Origin: Bacillus sp. JCM 19041
GTDB lineage: Bacteria > Bacillota > Bacilli > Bacillales > Bacillaceae_D
Length of the DNA: 41,070 bases
Reading direction: 5' to 3'
NCBI GenBank assembly: GCA_001310375.1
Contig: BAXC01000037.1
Span: 1 to 41,070 of the forward strand
Within the stretch, counting starts at the first letter, position 1; each line of letters begins with the position of its first letter. The position numbers and the translations under genes were made by a program. This document shows positions 20,587 through 30,622 of the stretch, in pieces. The notes beneath the pieces are model-generated. The model made no database searches. It was given only the letters and a program-made list of their open reading frames with translations, and was not told the DNA's origin.

Positions 20587-22604
20587 ATGAAGAAAACACG
20601 GTTACTATGGCTCTGTTTTGTAATCGTTTTCCTGGTGCCATCAAGTGTACAGGCCTCTGTTGAAGTCCCTTACAAGACCTATACGTTAACAGGAGAAGGT
20701 TATCCAATGGAAACCCAAGTTGCTTATGTACCAGTTGGTAACTTAGGTGTCACTGGGGATTTGATTGCGCCAGAGGATCTTTTTATTGCTGAAAAAAAGA
20801 TCGTTTATGTAGCTGATTCTGGCAAGCAGCATATTGCTGTCTTTAATGACGAGGGAAGCATCATAGATGAGATTGGTACAGGTGAGTTGATTGAACCGCT
20901 TGGTGTTTTTGTAAATGAAGAAGGGATTTATGTAGCCGATTATGGTCGAGAGGAAGTTGTTTTATTTAACCATAACGGTGAATTAACGAATTCCTTTGGT
21001 CGTCCAGATACTCCGTTATACGGTGAGCGTACATCGTTTAAACCACAGAAAATTGCTGTTGATCGTAGAGGAAATATGTACGTTGTTTCAGAAGGATCAA
21101 CGAATGGCATCGTTCAATTAAGTGCAGAGGGAGATTTTTTAGGATTTTTTGGTGTGAATCGTTCAGGTGGTTCGCTTATGTCATTTCTGCCTGATCTATT
21201 GATGAGTGAAACCCAGCGGTTAAACCAGTTTCTAAGAGTTCCTCCAGCCCCTTCAAATATTACGATTGATGAGCAGGGACTTATTTATACCGTCACAGCA
21301 GGAACGGATGAAGAGGTGATTAGAGCTTAAACATTGCGGGGTCCAATATGCTTCCTACTGATATTGCCGGATCAAATCCGATGCGTGATGTTGCCGTCGG
21401 CAAGGCAGGCAATATGGTCACCATTACAACAGATGGAACGATCTATGAACTGGATCCAGAAGGATATACATTGTTTTATTTTGGCGGTAGAGAAGATGGC
21501 ACAAACCGAGCAGGTTTATTTGTGCAGCCAAGTGCGATTGAAATTGACGGTGACGGACAATTACTAGTTGCGGACAGAGAAAAAGGAACCGTTGAAATAT
21601 TTAGTCCAACTGGTTTTACGGAAAAGTTGCATGAAGGAATTGGTCTATTCGCGGAAGGATATTACGTCGAAAGTGAAGCGATCTGGCAGGATGTGCTGCA
21701 ATTAAATGCCTCCTTTGCACTGGCGCATAATGCAATTGGTCAGTCAGAATTCAAACAGCAAAACTATGATGAGGCGATGGATCGATTTAAACGTTCTCAT
21801 AATCATGATGCTTATTCCAATGCGTTTTGGGAAGTCCGATATGAATGGATGCAAGAAAACTTAAGTCTTTTGTTTGCTTCGATAATTGGCTTGATTACAT
21901 TACGTTTTGGAATCGTTTACTCAAACAGGCGCTTTGGATATTTAGCCCAGTGAAACGAAAGTGGCAACGGTTTAGACGAATGAAGCTTTTAGATGAGCTG
22001 CTATTTGTATTTCGGTTTATTCGTCACCCAATTGATAGTTTTTATTATTTAAAGTCAAAACAACATGTATCATTTTTATCGGCAACGATTTTGTACATTC
22101 TGCTCTTTCTTTCTTATTTATTTTATGTATATGGACGAGGATTTATTTTTGGTCCAACACCAATTGAGTACTTTTGGTTTGTTTATGATTTGGTTCTGTT
22201 TGTTACACCAATTGTTTTCTTTTTACTTGTTAACTACTTGGTGAGCACGATTAGTGATGGAGAGGGTCGCTTTAGCGAGCTGTATATTGGGTTTATTTAT
22301 TCCTGTGCTCCTTTGCTAATTGGTCTAGTGCCCCTTGTACTTGTGTCGCAAGTTTTAACATTAAATGAGGCTTTTCTTTTCACTTTTTAGTTTAATTATA
22401 ATGATTTCTTATACGCTTATTATCCTCTTTATTATGGTAAAAGAGGTCCATGATTTTACGTTCTGGGGCACTGTAAGGAACATACTCACAACCTTATTTG
22501 GAATGGTTTTACTCACATTTGTGCTGATGATCGTATACGTCTTGTTTGATCAAGTCATCCAGTTTATCTCGTCCATCATTCAGGAGGTGCTGTACCGTGT
22601 TTAA
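20587..22604 (+). CDS. Exported NHL beta-propeller / TPR / YIP1-like membrane protein (three frameshifts)
   Basis: One gene of about 672 residues once three single-base slips (near 21325, 21940 and 22380) are repaired. The start ATG 20587 follows AGGAGG. A signal peptide (to about SVQASVEV) leads to a six-blade-like NHL propeller with repeats such as IVYVADSGKQHIAVFNDEG, GIYVADYGREEVVLFN and QLLVADREKGTVEIFSPTG. A TPR-like helical pair follows (LNASFALAHNAIGQSEFKQQ). A transmembrane helix (LSLLFASIIGLITL) comes next, then a YIP1-like domain of about five helices (FLSATILYILLFLSYLFYV, LLIGLVPLVLVSQVL, and the C-terminal VLFDQVIQFISSIIQEV). Possible roles are glycan sensing at the surface or scaffolding the importer; unproven. 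Confidence 0.75.
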
Positions 22605-24862
22605 GAAGATAGCTTGTGCAAGTATAGTCTTTGGACTAATCTTCTCCGATGGACATGAATTAGTAAAAGCTGAAGAATCAGGCACAGGAGTTACGCCTTG
22701 GCAACGATCCAATCAATTCACCCATCCGACAGTGACAGAGCAAGCACAATTACCAAAAATCGATCCAACAGATAACGGATTTGAACAAGTCGCAGAATCA
22801 GACGAATTGATTCTTTATGTGGAGCCAGAGTCACTTGGTATTCATATCGAGGCAAAACAAACAGGGTATGTGTGGCGTTCAGGCGTTCATGGACAAGAAG
22901 ATGTTAACTTAAATGAAACCTGGCGTGACATGGCAAACTCGGCTATTACGATTGAGTATTTAGATCAACGCAACAATTTGCAAACAGAAAGCCTAGTTAC
23001 ACATAACTCGGATTTATTATTGGAACAAACGGATAATGGGTTTGAAGCATTTATTGAATTTGGTCGATCTGGAATTAAGCTCACATTGGAAGTCGAACTA
23101 GATGAGGATCGATTGAGGTTAATGATTCCAGAAGAATCGATTGATGAACAAGAGCGGGCAAAGCTTGTTTCATTACGCTTATATCCCTTCTTAGGAGCTG
23201 CTGATAAGGAAATAGAAGAAGGGTATTTGTTTCTTCCTGATGGGAGTGGTGCATTAATTCGTTTTGAAGAAGAAGCGAGAGCCGCAACTCCGTATCGTGC
23301 TCCTATTTACGGAAATGACGCTGCTTTTGAACGAAATCCGACATCAACCTCACAGTTAAATGAACCACTTGCCATTTCGTATCCGGTGTATGGAATTGTT
23401 CATGGTGAGGGACAGAATGGCTTTGCTGCCATTCTAGATGATGGAAAACACCATGCAGAAGTCATTGCTTACCCGAAAGGCGTTTCAACTGATTTTTATT
23501 GGACAACTGCTTCGTACACATTTCGTCACGAGTATTATCAACCGACAAGTCGAAGTGGGGAAGGCTTTAATACGTATCAACCAGAGCGACAGCACTTTTC
23601 AATTGAACAAGAGCTTGTGTTCTTGCAAGAGGATGAGGCCAGCTATATTGGATGGCGCATGCTACCAAGATTATTTGGCAGCTAATGGCTCATTGCCAGA
23701 TCAAGAAGATAGAGTTCGGCTCAATGTTGAGTTTCTAGGGGGAGAAACAAAGCGTCGGTTTTTCTGGAGAACAGTTGAGACAATGACGCCTGTAGCGGAA
23801 ATCGAAAACCATGTACAAACGCTCATATCAGCCGGGGTGGATGAGATGCAAGTCGTGTACCGAGGATGGATGACAGGCGGTTTGACAGGGACGTTACCTC
23901 AAAAACTCGGATTTGAACCAGAGCTTGGTTCTGCCGATGAACTTGCGCAAACTCAGCAACAATTAGCTGATCTTCATATTCCATTTTATTTTCAAACGGA
24001 TTACACAAAGGCATTTGATGGAGCTTCTGGTTTTTCAGGTCAGAATGATGTGGCAACAAGGCTAAACGGAGAAGCGGCATTGGAGTTTGGGGCTTATTGG
24101 ACTCATTACTTGTTGACTCCTGAATGGGCACTCGATGCCGTAGATAATGATCTGATTATGTATGAAGAGAACGGGATTAATCGATTGGCGTTAGATACAA
24201 CCGCTACAGAGTTGTATAGCCATTACACGGGAACCAATGTAACACAAAGGGAAGAGGCTGTTGTGTTGTATGAAACGTTGTTTAAACAATTGATTCAACA
24301 AGTGGGTCCGCTGGCGATGAATAAGCCAAATGATTACGCATGGAAGTACGCGGAGAGTTTTCAAAACATCCCGCTTTATTCTTCTAATTATACAATGGTC
24401 ACTGATACGGTCCCATTTATGCAAATCGTATTAAAAGGGCATCTTCCGTACTTTGGAGAGTTCTCCAATTTCCATAATCAAACGGAACAGGATCTTTTGC
24501 GTATGTTGGAGTACGGCGCATACCCGTCCTTTTATTTGACGACAGAGTCATCACACCTGCTATTTAATACGCCTTCTGAAGATTTGTTTACATCACAATA
24601 TGATATGTGGGAAGAAGATGTTGTAAAGCAATACCATACAGCAGTTGAAGTGCTTGGACCAGTGGAGGGTGAGACAATCACAAATCGGATCGTGCATGGA
24701 ACAGGACTAGTTGAAGTGGTCTATTCAAATGGACAGTCAGTTGTCGTCAATTACCGCCAAGCGGATGCAGAGATAAATGGGATAACAATTCCTGCGTTAA
24801 GCGCACGGACGTTGAATAGTTCACAACTAGCCGAACAAGAGCAAGAGGAGGATCAATCATGA
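22597..24862 (+). CDS. Exported DUF5696-type protein (frameshifted near 23670)
   Basis: About 755 residues. The start is GTG 22597, 7 bases after AGGAGGTG and overlapping the preceding stop by 8 bases. A signal peptide precedes a beta-rich N-terminal half (EEGYLFLPDGSGALIRFEE, YPVYGIVHGEGQNGFAAILDDG). The C-terminal half, in a shifted frame from about 23670, begins YQDYLAANGSLPD and includes VVYRGWMTGGLTGTLPQKLG and FYFQTDYTKAF. The two-part layout resembles a glycoside-hydrolase beta-sandwich plus TIM barrel, but I know no biochemical function for DUF5696. It is embedded between the YIP1-like protein and the second permease pair. Confidence 0.7.
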
Positions 24863-25749
24863 GTCGGTTAACAATTAAAACGAGAAAAACGCTGACTGGC
24901 TATGGGTTTATCCTACCTTGGCTCATTGGTTTTGCTGCATTCACAGCTTTCCCACTATTTTATTCGATCTACTTAAGTTTTCATGATGTCAGAATTACAC
25001 CAAACGGAATTCAAACAACGTATACCCAGTTTTCGAATTACTATGATGCATTTGTCGTAGATGGACAGTTTGTACAAATTCTTTTAACGTATTTACGCGA
25101 ATTTGCGTTTTCGGTTCCAATCATTCTTGTTTTCTCATTAATTATCGCTTTGTTGTTAAATCAGCCGATACGATTCCGTGGATTATTCCGGATGGTATTC
25201 TTTCTACCCGTCATTATCATAAGCGGACCAGTAGTCAATCAATTAATCGAACAAGAAATGACTAGCATCCCTGTGCCAGAAAGCAATATGGTCTTTATGT
25301 ATTTAATGGCTGGTGATGGCATTGTTAGTACAGTCTTTACGTATCTAATGGACAATCTCATTATGACTTTATGGTTTTCAGGTGTGCAAATCTTAATCTT
25401 TTTAGCGGCATTGCAAAAGATTGACCGCCATATTTATGAAGCGGCCAAAATTGATGGTGCTTCTAACTGGGAATGTTTTTGGAAAGTGACGTTACCTAGC
25501 TTATTTCCGATTTTACTTGTTAACACAATTTATACAACGGTCATGTATTCGATCTTTGCGTTAAATGGAGTGGTATTGCATATCCAAAGCCATATGTTCC
25601 GAGTTGAAACTGGATTTGGGTACGCATCGGCGTTGTCGTGGATTTATTTCGCCGTAATCTGTTTCATTTTGCTTCTTATCGTTGGATTTATGACAATACG
25701 AGGCCGTAAGGGAGAGCGTGATGGACATACAAACAAAGAAAACGCATAG
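24859..25749 (+). CDS. Sugar ABC transporter permease, MalF type (pair B)
   Basis: A 296-residue CUT1 permease with a canonical EAA loop, YEAAKIDGASNWECFWKVTLPSLFP. The N-terminal helix reads LTGYGFILPWLIGFAAFTAFPLF. ATG 24859 overlaps the DUF5696 stop (ATGA). It differs clearly from the pair A MalF protein, so pair B is not a recent duplicate. Confidence 0.92.
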   Translation: MSRLTIKTRKTLTGYGFILPWLIGFAAFTAFPLFYSIYLSFHDVRITPNGIQTTYTQFSNYYDAFVVDGQFVQILLTYLREFAFSVPIILVFSLIIALLLNQPIRFRGLFRMVFFLPVIIISGPVVNQLIEQEMTSIPVPESNMVFMYLMAGDGIVSTVFTYLMDNLIMTLWFSGVQILIFLAALQKIDRHIYEAAKIDGASNWECFWKVTLPSLFPILLVNTIYTTVMYSIFALNGVVLHIQSHMFRVETGFGYASALSWIYFAVICFILLLIVGFMTIRGRKGERDGHTNKENA

Positions 25750-26687
25750 TAACATAAAGCTTCAGCGGTCAAAAGTCGGAACAGCGAAAGTAAGGAAGCT
25801 ATTACTAGGAAGCCAAGATAATAATGGGTTGTTTATTAAACTGCTTGTCTATAGTTTGTTAATTGGGATTGGGTACGTTTATTTGTACCAGTCTTGTATA
25901 TGGCAGTTTTTAGTTTTAAAAGTTTAGATGATTTGCTGAACCCCCTTGTGAACTGGGTACCGACAGGACTTTATTGGGAGAATTTCAACAGGGCGTTAGA
26001 AGTCTTGAATTTCTGGCCATCGCTTTGGCAAACCCTTTATGTTACGGTCATTCCCGCTGCTATTCAAACAGCGGTTGCAGCGGTGGTAGGTTACGGGTTT
26101 GCGAGGTTTCAATTTCCATTAAAGAAAACGTTGTTTGTTCTTGTATTAGCAACGTTTATTATACCGCCACAAGTAACACTGATCCCTCGTTATGTATTTT
26201 TTAATGATCTTGGGTTACTTGGAAGTATCCAGTCGTTTGTTTTACCCGCTTTGTTTGGACAAGGATTAATAGCGCGATTTTCATTTTAATCTTCTATCAG
26301 TTTTTCCGGATGTTACCGGATTCACTTGAAGAAGCAGCACAACTTGATGGAGCAGGAAATTTAAGGATTTTCCTAACGATTGCGTTACCGATGGCGGTGC
26401 CGGCGATTATTATTTCATTCTTATTTTCGCTCGTATGGTATTGGAATGAAACGGGTCTAGCTGCTATTTATTTCGGCAACAGTTTAACGACGTTACCACT
26501 TGAATTACAGCGCTTTTCCGCTGTTTATGAACAGATGTATGGTGGCGAAGGAAGTTTTGATTTTATTAATGAAGGCATCCAAATGGCCGGTACACTTATC
26601 ACAATTTTGCCGTTGCTTATCATCTACTTTATTGCGCAGCGCTGGTTTGTTGAAGGTGTAGACCGTTCAGGAATTGCAGGAGAATAA
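25721..26687 (+). CDS. Sugar ABC transporter permease, MalG type (pair B; two frameshifts)
   Basis: About 322 residues after repair. ATG 25721 follows AAGGGAG and lies inside the end of the MalF gene. A missing C near 25888 restores LYPVLYMAVFSFKSLDDLLNP, the normal second-helix exit of MalG proteins. A missing base near 26270 restores GLNSAIFILIFYQFFRMLP. The EAA loop is EEAAQLDGAGNLRIFLTIALPMAVP. Confidence 0.88.
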
Positions 26688-26701
26688 GGGAGGAACCAGA
26701 T

Positions 26702-27919
26702 TTGAATAGAGAAGAGATTGTACAAGAAGAAGCGTATAGAAGTTTTTTATTCTTTTGGGAGGAGGCCAACACAGATCCTTCAAGCCCCGGTTTTGGATTA
26801 GTGCGTGATAAAACAGGAGACGATGCCGTGCATGTTGCGAGCATCGCATCAGTCGGTTTCGGTCTATCTGCCATTATTATCGGTATTGAACGTGGTTGGA
26901 TTACACATGATGAAGGTTATGTCCGTACAAAAGGCACTTTAGAAACATTTTTAAATAATGTTGAACACTTAGACGGTTTTTTCTACCATTTTCTCGATAT
27001 GAGGACAGCTAAACGCTATAAGGAATACCATGACTGTGCTTCGATCATTGATACATCGCTATTCTTAAATGGCGCATTGACGTCTGCCGAGTATTTCGGT
27101 GGAGAAATAAAATCTTTATTTAACGAAATTTACGAACGTGTTAATTGGCAAACCTACTACAAGAAAGAAACAAATCAATTCTATATGGGCTACGACGAGG
27201 AGAGAGGCGGCTTTGGCCAATGGGACATGTATGCAGAGCAGATGATGCAGTACATGCTTGGGACGGCATCACCAACTCATCCTGTACCAGTCGCTATTTA
27301 TGATGGCTTTGAGCGTCAGTTAGGAACGTATGGTGACTACACGTTTTACAATTCACCAGGCGGACAATTGTTTACGCATCAATTTGCCCATGCATGGTTC
27401 CAATTTAAAGATCTGGTCGATAAAGATGGGATTGATTGGTTTGATAACTCAATAAAGGCTACTCTCGCTAGCAGACAGTATGCGATTGATAACCAAGATA
27501 CATTCCGGACCTGGTCAAAGAATTCGTGGGGACTAACAGCTAGTGAGGGACCAAACGGCTACCATGGTCACGGCACACCGCCGTATCACCCACTTGTCGA
27601 AGTGAAGAATGATGGTACGGTTGCCCCTTGTGCAGCAGCTGGTTCGATCGTATTTACACCAGAAGAGTCAAAAGATGCTATGGAACACTTTTATCAAAAG
27701 CATCCAAACCTATGGAGCAAGTACGGATTTTTAGATGCGTTTAATGTTGATCTGGAACCTGCATGGTATTCAGAACGAGTGATCGGTATCGATAAAGGCA
27801 TTACACTTTTAATGATCGAAAATGAACGCAGCGGTCTTATTTGGGACTTGTATATGAAAAACGAACATATAAAGAAAGCGCAAGAATTGCTAGGTTTTAA
27901 AAAACGGCAAGAAGCATAA
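26702..27919 (+). CDS. Intracellular GH144-type 'glycoamylase' family protein (PF10091)
   Basis: A 405-residue alpha/alpha-barrel protein without signal peptide. Family phrases are SIASVGFGLSAI, the acidic GGFGQWDMYAEQMMQYMLG stretch, GGQLFTHQFAHAWFQFKD, SWGLTASEGPNGYHGHG and APCAAAGSIVFTPEES. Characterised GH144 enzymes hydrolyse beta-1,2-glucan to sophoro-oligosaccharides; other PF10091 members act on related beta-glucans. TTG 26702 follows aagggagg. The cytoplasmic location, next to two permease pairs and before a GH35 gene, suggests it processes imported oligosaccharide. Family call is firm; the linkage specificity is inference. Confidence 0.8.
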   Translation: MNREEIVQEEAYRSFLFFWEEANTDPSSPGFGLVRDKTGDDAVHVASIASVGFGLSAIIIGIERGWITHDEGYVRTKGTLETFLNNVEHLDGFFYHFLDMRTAKRYKEYHDCASIIDTSLFLNGALTSAEYFGGEIKSLFNEIYERVNWQTYYKKETNQFYMGYDEERGGFGQWDMYAEQMMQYMLGTASPTHPVPVAIYDGFERQLGTYGDYTFYNSPGGQLFTHQFAHAWFQFKDLVDKDGIDWFDNSIKATLASRQYAIDNQDTFRTWSKNSWGLTASEGPNGYHGHGTPPYHPLVEVKNDGTVAPCAAAGSIVFTPEESKDAMEHFYQKHPNLWSKYGFLDAFNVDLEPAWYSERVIGIDKGITLLMIENERSGLIWDLYMKNEHIKKAQELLGFKKRQEA

Positions 27920-27932
27920 GGGGACGTTTCTT

Positions 27933-30314
27933 ATGGTCGAAATAAAAGAAAAAAACATCTATATCGATGGTGAACCGCAATTAATTCTTTGCGGTGAGAT
28001 CCACTATTTTAGGCTAGAAAAAACGGAGTGGCAAGATCGAATTAACAAATTAAAAGCTGCAGGATGCAATGCAGTCGCGACGTATGTTCCTTGGATTTGT
28101 CATGAGCCTATAGAAGGAAACCTTGACCTCATGGGAAAGACAAGACCGGAGTTAGACCTCGTTGGTTACATCGATCTCTGCCATCAAAATGGACTGTACT
28201 TTATTATTAAGCCCGGTCCGTTTATTATGGCGGAAATGAAAAATGAAGGGCTTCCTTATTGGGTTTATGAAAAGCATTCAGAAATTAAACCGATTGGATG
28301 GGATGGGGCACTAGGGCCGACACCTACTGTTGATTACACCCACCCTCACTTTTTAATGGAAGTGGAACGGTGGTACGAATCAGTTATGTCCGTTGTGGCA
28401 CCAAGGCTGTTTCAGTTTGGCGGTCCAATTATTGCCGTACAGCTTGATAACGAAGTGGGTATGCTCGACTGGGTCAGTAATACGCCTGATTTAACTGATG
28501 ACGTCATTGCTTCCTTTACTAATTGGTTAAATGCAACATACGGTGTCGGCGAGTTGAATAAACGATATCCGTGCGAATTAACTACATCTGCTATTCGTTC
28601 TCCTGATGATTCATATGCTACGGTACTACACATGGATTTAGGTCATTTTATGAGGAATCGCTTTGCTAAATACATCGAGAAACTGCGCGAATACGCGGAG
28701 ACAAATGGAGTTAGTGGCATTCCATTTATCGTTAATATCCATGGAACAGGTGGAGGGCGTGGATTTACATTTCCAATTGGCATCAGCCAACTATATGAGA
28801 GCTACACACAAGCGCCAGGTACATTTCAGGTCGGATATTTATTTTGGTGACCTAAATATGGAGACCTTTCAAGACTTGTATCTTATTAATGGGATGATGG
28901 ACGCTGTTCACACAACCGACCAACCATTAACTTCAATTGAATTTAACTGTGGTAACGGTAATTTTGGAGAAAACTATGGTGGACGCTACGACCCTTCAGC
29001 TGCCGATTTAAAAGCACGAATGTGTATTGCACAAGGAAACAGGCTTTTAAACTATTATTTATTTGCTGGTGGACGAAATTATCGGCTTGATGAATTACGC
29101 AGCGATGGAAATGACAGAATCGCTGCAACTGGCGAAAGACATGGATTCGCGGCTCCTATTAATCCTGAAGGAGACGAAAATTATACGTACCCGCGAATGG
29201 CTGAATCAATTCAAACGATGATGGCACAAGCGCGACAGCTTGCGGTAATGAAAGAGGAACGTGACCAAGTAGTGTTTGGATTTATACCGGATTATTTTAT
29301 GACTGAATATCGCTATCCAAAAAGCAGTGTCATGAATATGATCTATCAAAATATAGAAGAATTCCGTACGCATGGGGCATGGGAGATTATGGGTCGAGCA
29401 TTGCTCTAGGTGGATACCGCTTTACGGGACTTGACGTGCAAAATAAATCTCTCAATCCGAAGCGGGAAAAGGTTATTGTATTGCCATCCGCTAGATATAT
29501 GGCACGCCCTATACAAGAGAAGCTAGTGAACTATATCAAAGAAGGCGGGAATGTGCTCCTTTACGGGGAGGCACCAACCTTAGATATGGAAGGGAACCAA
29601 TGTAATCTTCTATTAGAAGCCACCGGTGTACAAGCGCTAGGAATAAAGCGAGCAAATGGGCAGCTTTATCTTTCTGTTGTGGCAAAAGGCATTGCAGCTC
29701 CCAGACCAGAGGTACGTACACATTTTGCCCAAGTGTTTGCCGGAGATAATTTTGAGCCGATCTTTCAGCTTTATGGAACAAATGAAGTAACCTCGTTTAA
29801 ACAAAATCTTGGCCATGGAAGTTTAATGGTGATCGGAAATGCCTATCGTTGTGATATCGAGCTCTTTCAAACACTTTTGACAGAAGTTGGTGCAGAGCCA
29901 AGGATATCGCATGATTGCAAGCACCATGGGTTGTTTATGACATCTACTAAGGGAGAACAGGAAGACCGTTTTGTTCATGTGCTCAATCTAGATGGGTTTG
30001 ATAAGTCATTTACGGTTTATGAGAATAAAGAAGCCTTATTTAATGGAAAAGAGATTCTTCTTGGGGCTCGGGATGGTTTGATGTTGCCACTTTACGTAGT
30101 GTACGGTGATGTGAAAGTCTGTTATGCAACGGCAGAAGTGAAACATGCGTCAGATTCATCAATTACATTCGGTGGAAGCATTGGTGGCATTGAGGTGTGT
30201 TTGCAAACGAAAAAACAACTTCGATTTGATCAGCATGTACAAGTGGAACAAATGCAAGACCACATGTATATAGTAAAAACGGATGCAACAAAATGTACAA
30301 TAAGGTTTAAATAG
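27933..30314 (+). CDS. GH35-family glycosidase or glycosyltransferase (two frameshifts)
   Basis: About 794 residues, no signal peptide. The N-terminal GH35 TIM barrel shows ILCGEIHYFRLEKTEWQDR, CNAVATYVPWICHEP and IIKPGPFIMAE. The acid/base glutamate is in IIAVQLDNEVGMLDW (E174). The likely nucleophile is in LTSIEFNCGNGNF (about residue 337). Net slips near 28840 and 29390 break the frame; the middle part resumes SDIYFGDLNMETFQDLYL and the last part GSSIALGGYRF. Canonical beta-galactosidases have QxENEYG and a TEF-type nucleophile motif, so this is a divergent member. A GH35 protein encoded beside GH144 genes in Ignavibacterium album is known, from memory, to act on beta-1,2-glucosidic links, which would fit here. 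Confidence 0.8.
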
Positions 30315-30321
30315 GATCATC

Positions 30322-30350
30322 TTTACAAATTCTGTTTATTCAGCTAATCT
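30322..30350 (+). promoter_or_regulatory. Possible promoter of the ABC-F unit
   Basis: TTTACA (30322-30327), a 17-base spacer and TAATCT (30345-30350). The -35 box is good, the -10 box poor. It would start transcription about 25 bases before the leader ORF. Confidence 0.4.
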
Positions 30351-30381
30351 AAACATACGATTACAAAAGGAGGTGAGTAAA

Positions 30382-30501
30382 TTGGATCTTTTTAATGGTA
30401 GTCAGGCAAAGCTCCGTGCGTATTTATGGATTTGTCAGGCGATTTTTTCCGCTGCTGTTGCAAAATTGGACCAGTCTGTCCTTTTTGAAGCAACTGCATA
30501 G
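30382..30501 (+). CDS. 39-residue leader peptide upstream of the ABC-F gene
   Basis: A small frame with TTG start at 30382 placed 8 bases after a near-perfect ribosome site (AAAGGAGGTGA, 30366-30376). The product begins MDLFNGSQAKLRAYLWICQA and ends SVLFEATA. No family is recognised. It stops 48 bases before a terminator hairpin that precedes the ABC-F gene, the usual layout of ribosome-mediated attenuation in which antibiotic-stalled ribosomes on the leader prevent termination. Confidence 0.6.
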   Translation: MDLFNGSQAKLRAYLWICQAIFSAAVAKLDQSVLFEATA

Positions 30502-30512
30502 GAAAAACCATT

Positions 30513-30600
30513 AGGAAGAGACAATTCTACTCCCCATACGGATCAAATGGGCGGCTGAGGAATCCTCTGCCGTCTTTTTGTTGTACACACGTCTCTTCCT
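30513..30600 (+). promoter_or_regulatory. Attenuator of the ABC-F gene
   Basis: A terminator hairpin at 30550-30579 has 11-base arms (one T-T mismatch, one G-U), a 3-base loop and five Ts. It is enclosed by a perfect 10-bp long-range helix, aggaagagac (30513-30522) with gtctcttcct (30591-30600). The second arm ends just before the ABC-F ribosome site, so the element may switch transcription and perhaps translation. Confidence 0.65.
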
Positions 30601-30622
30601 ATCTACTAGGAGGAACAAAAAA

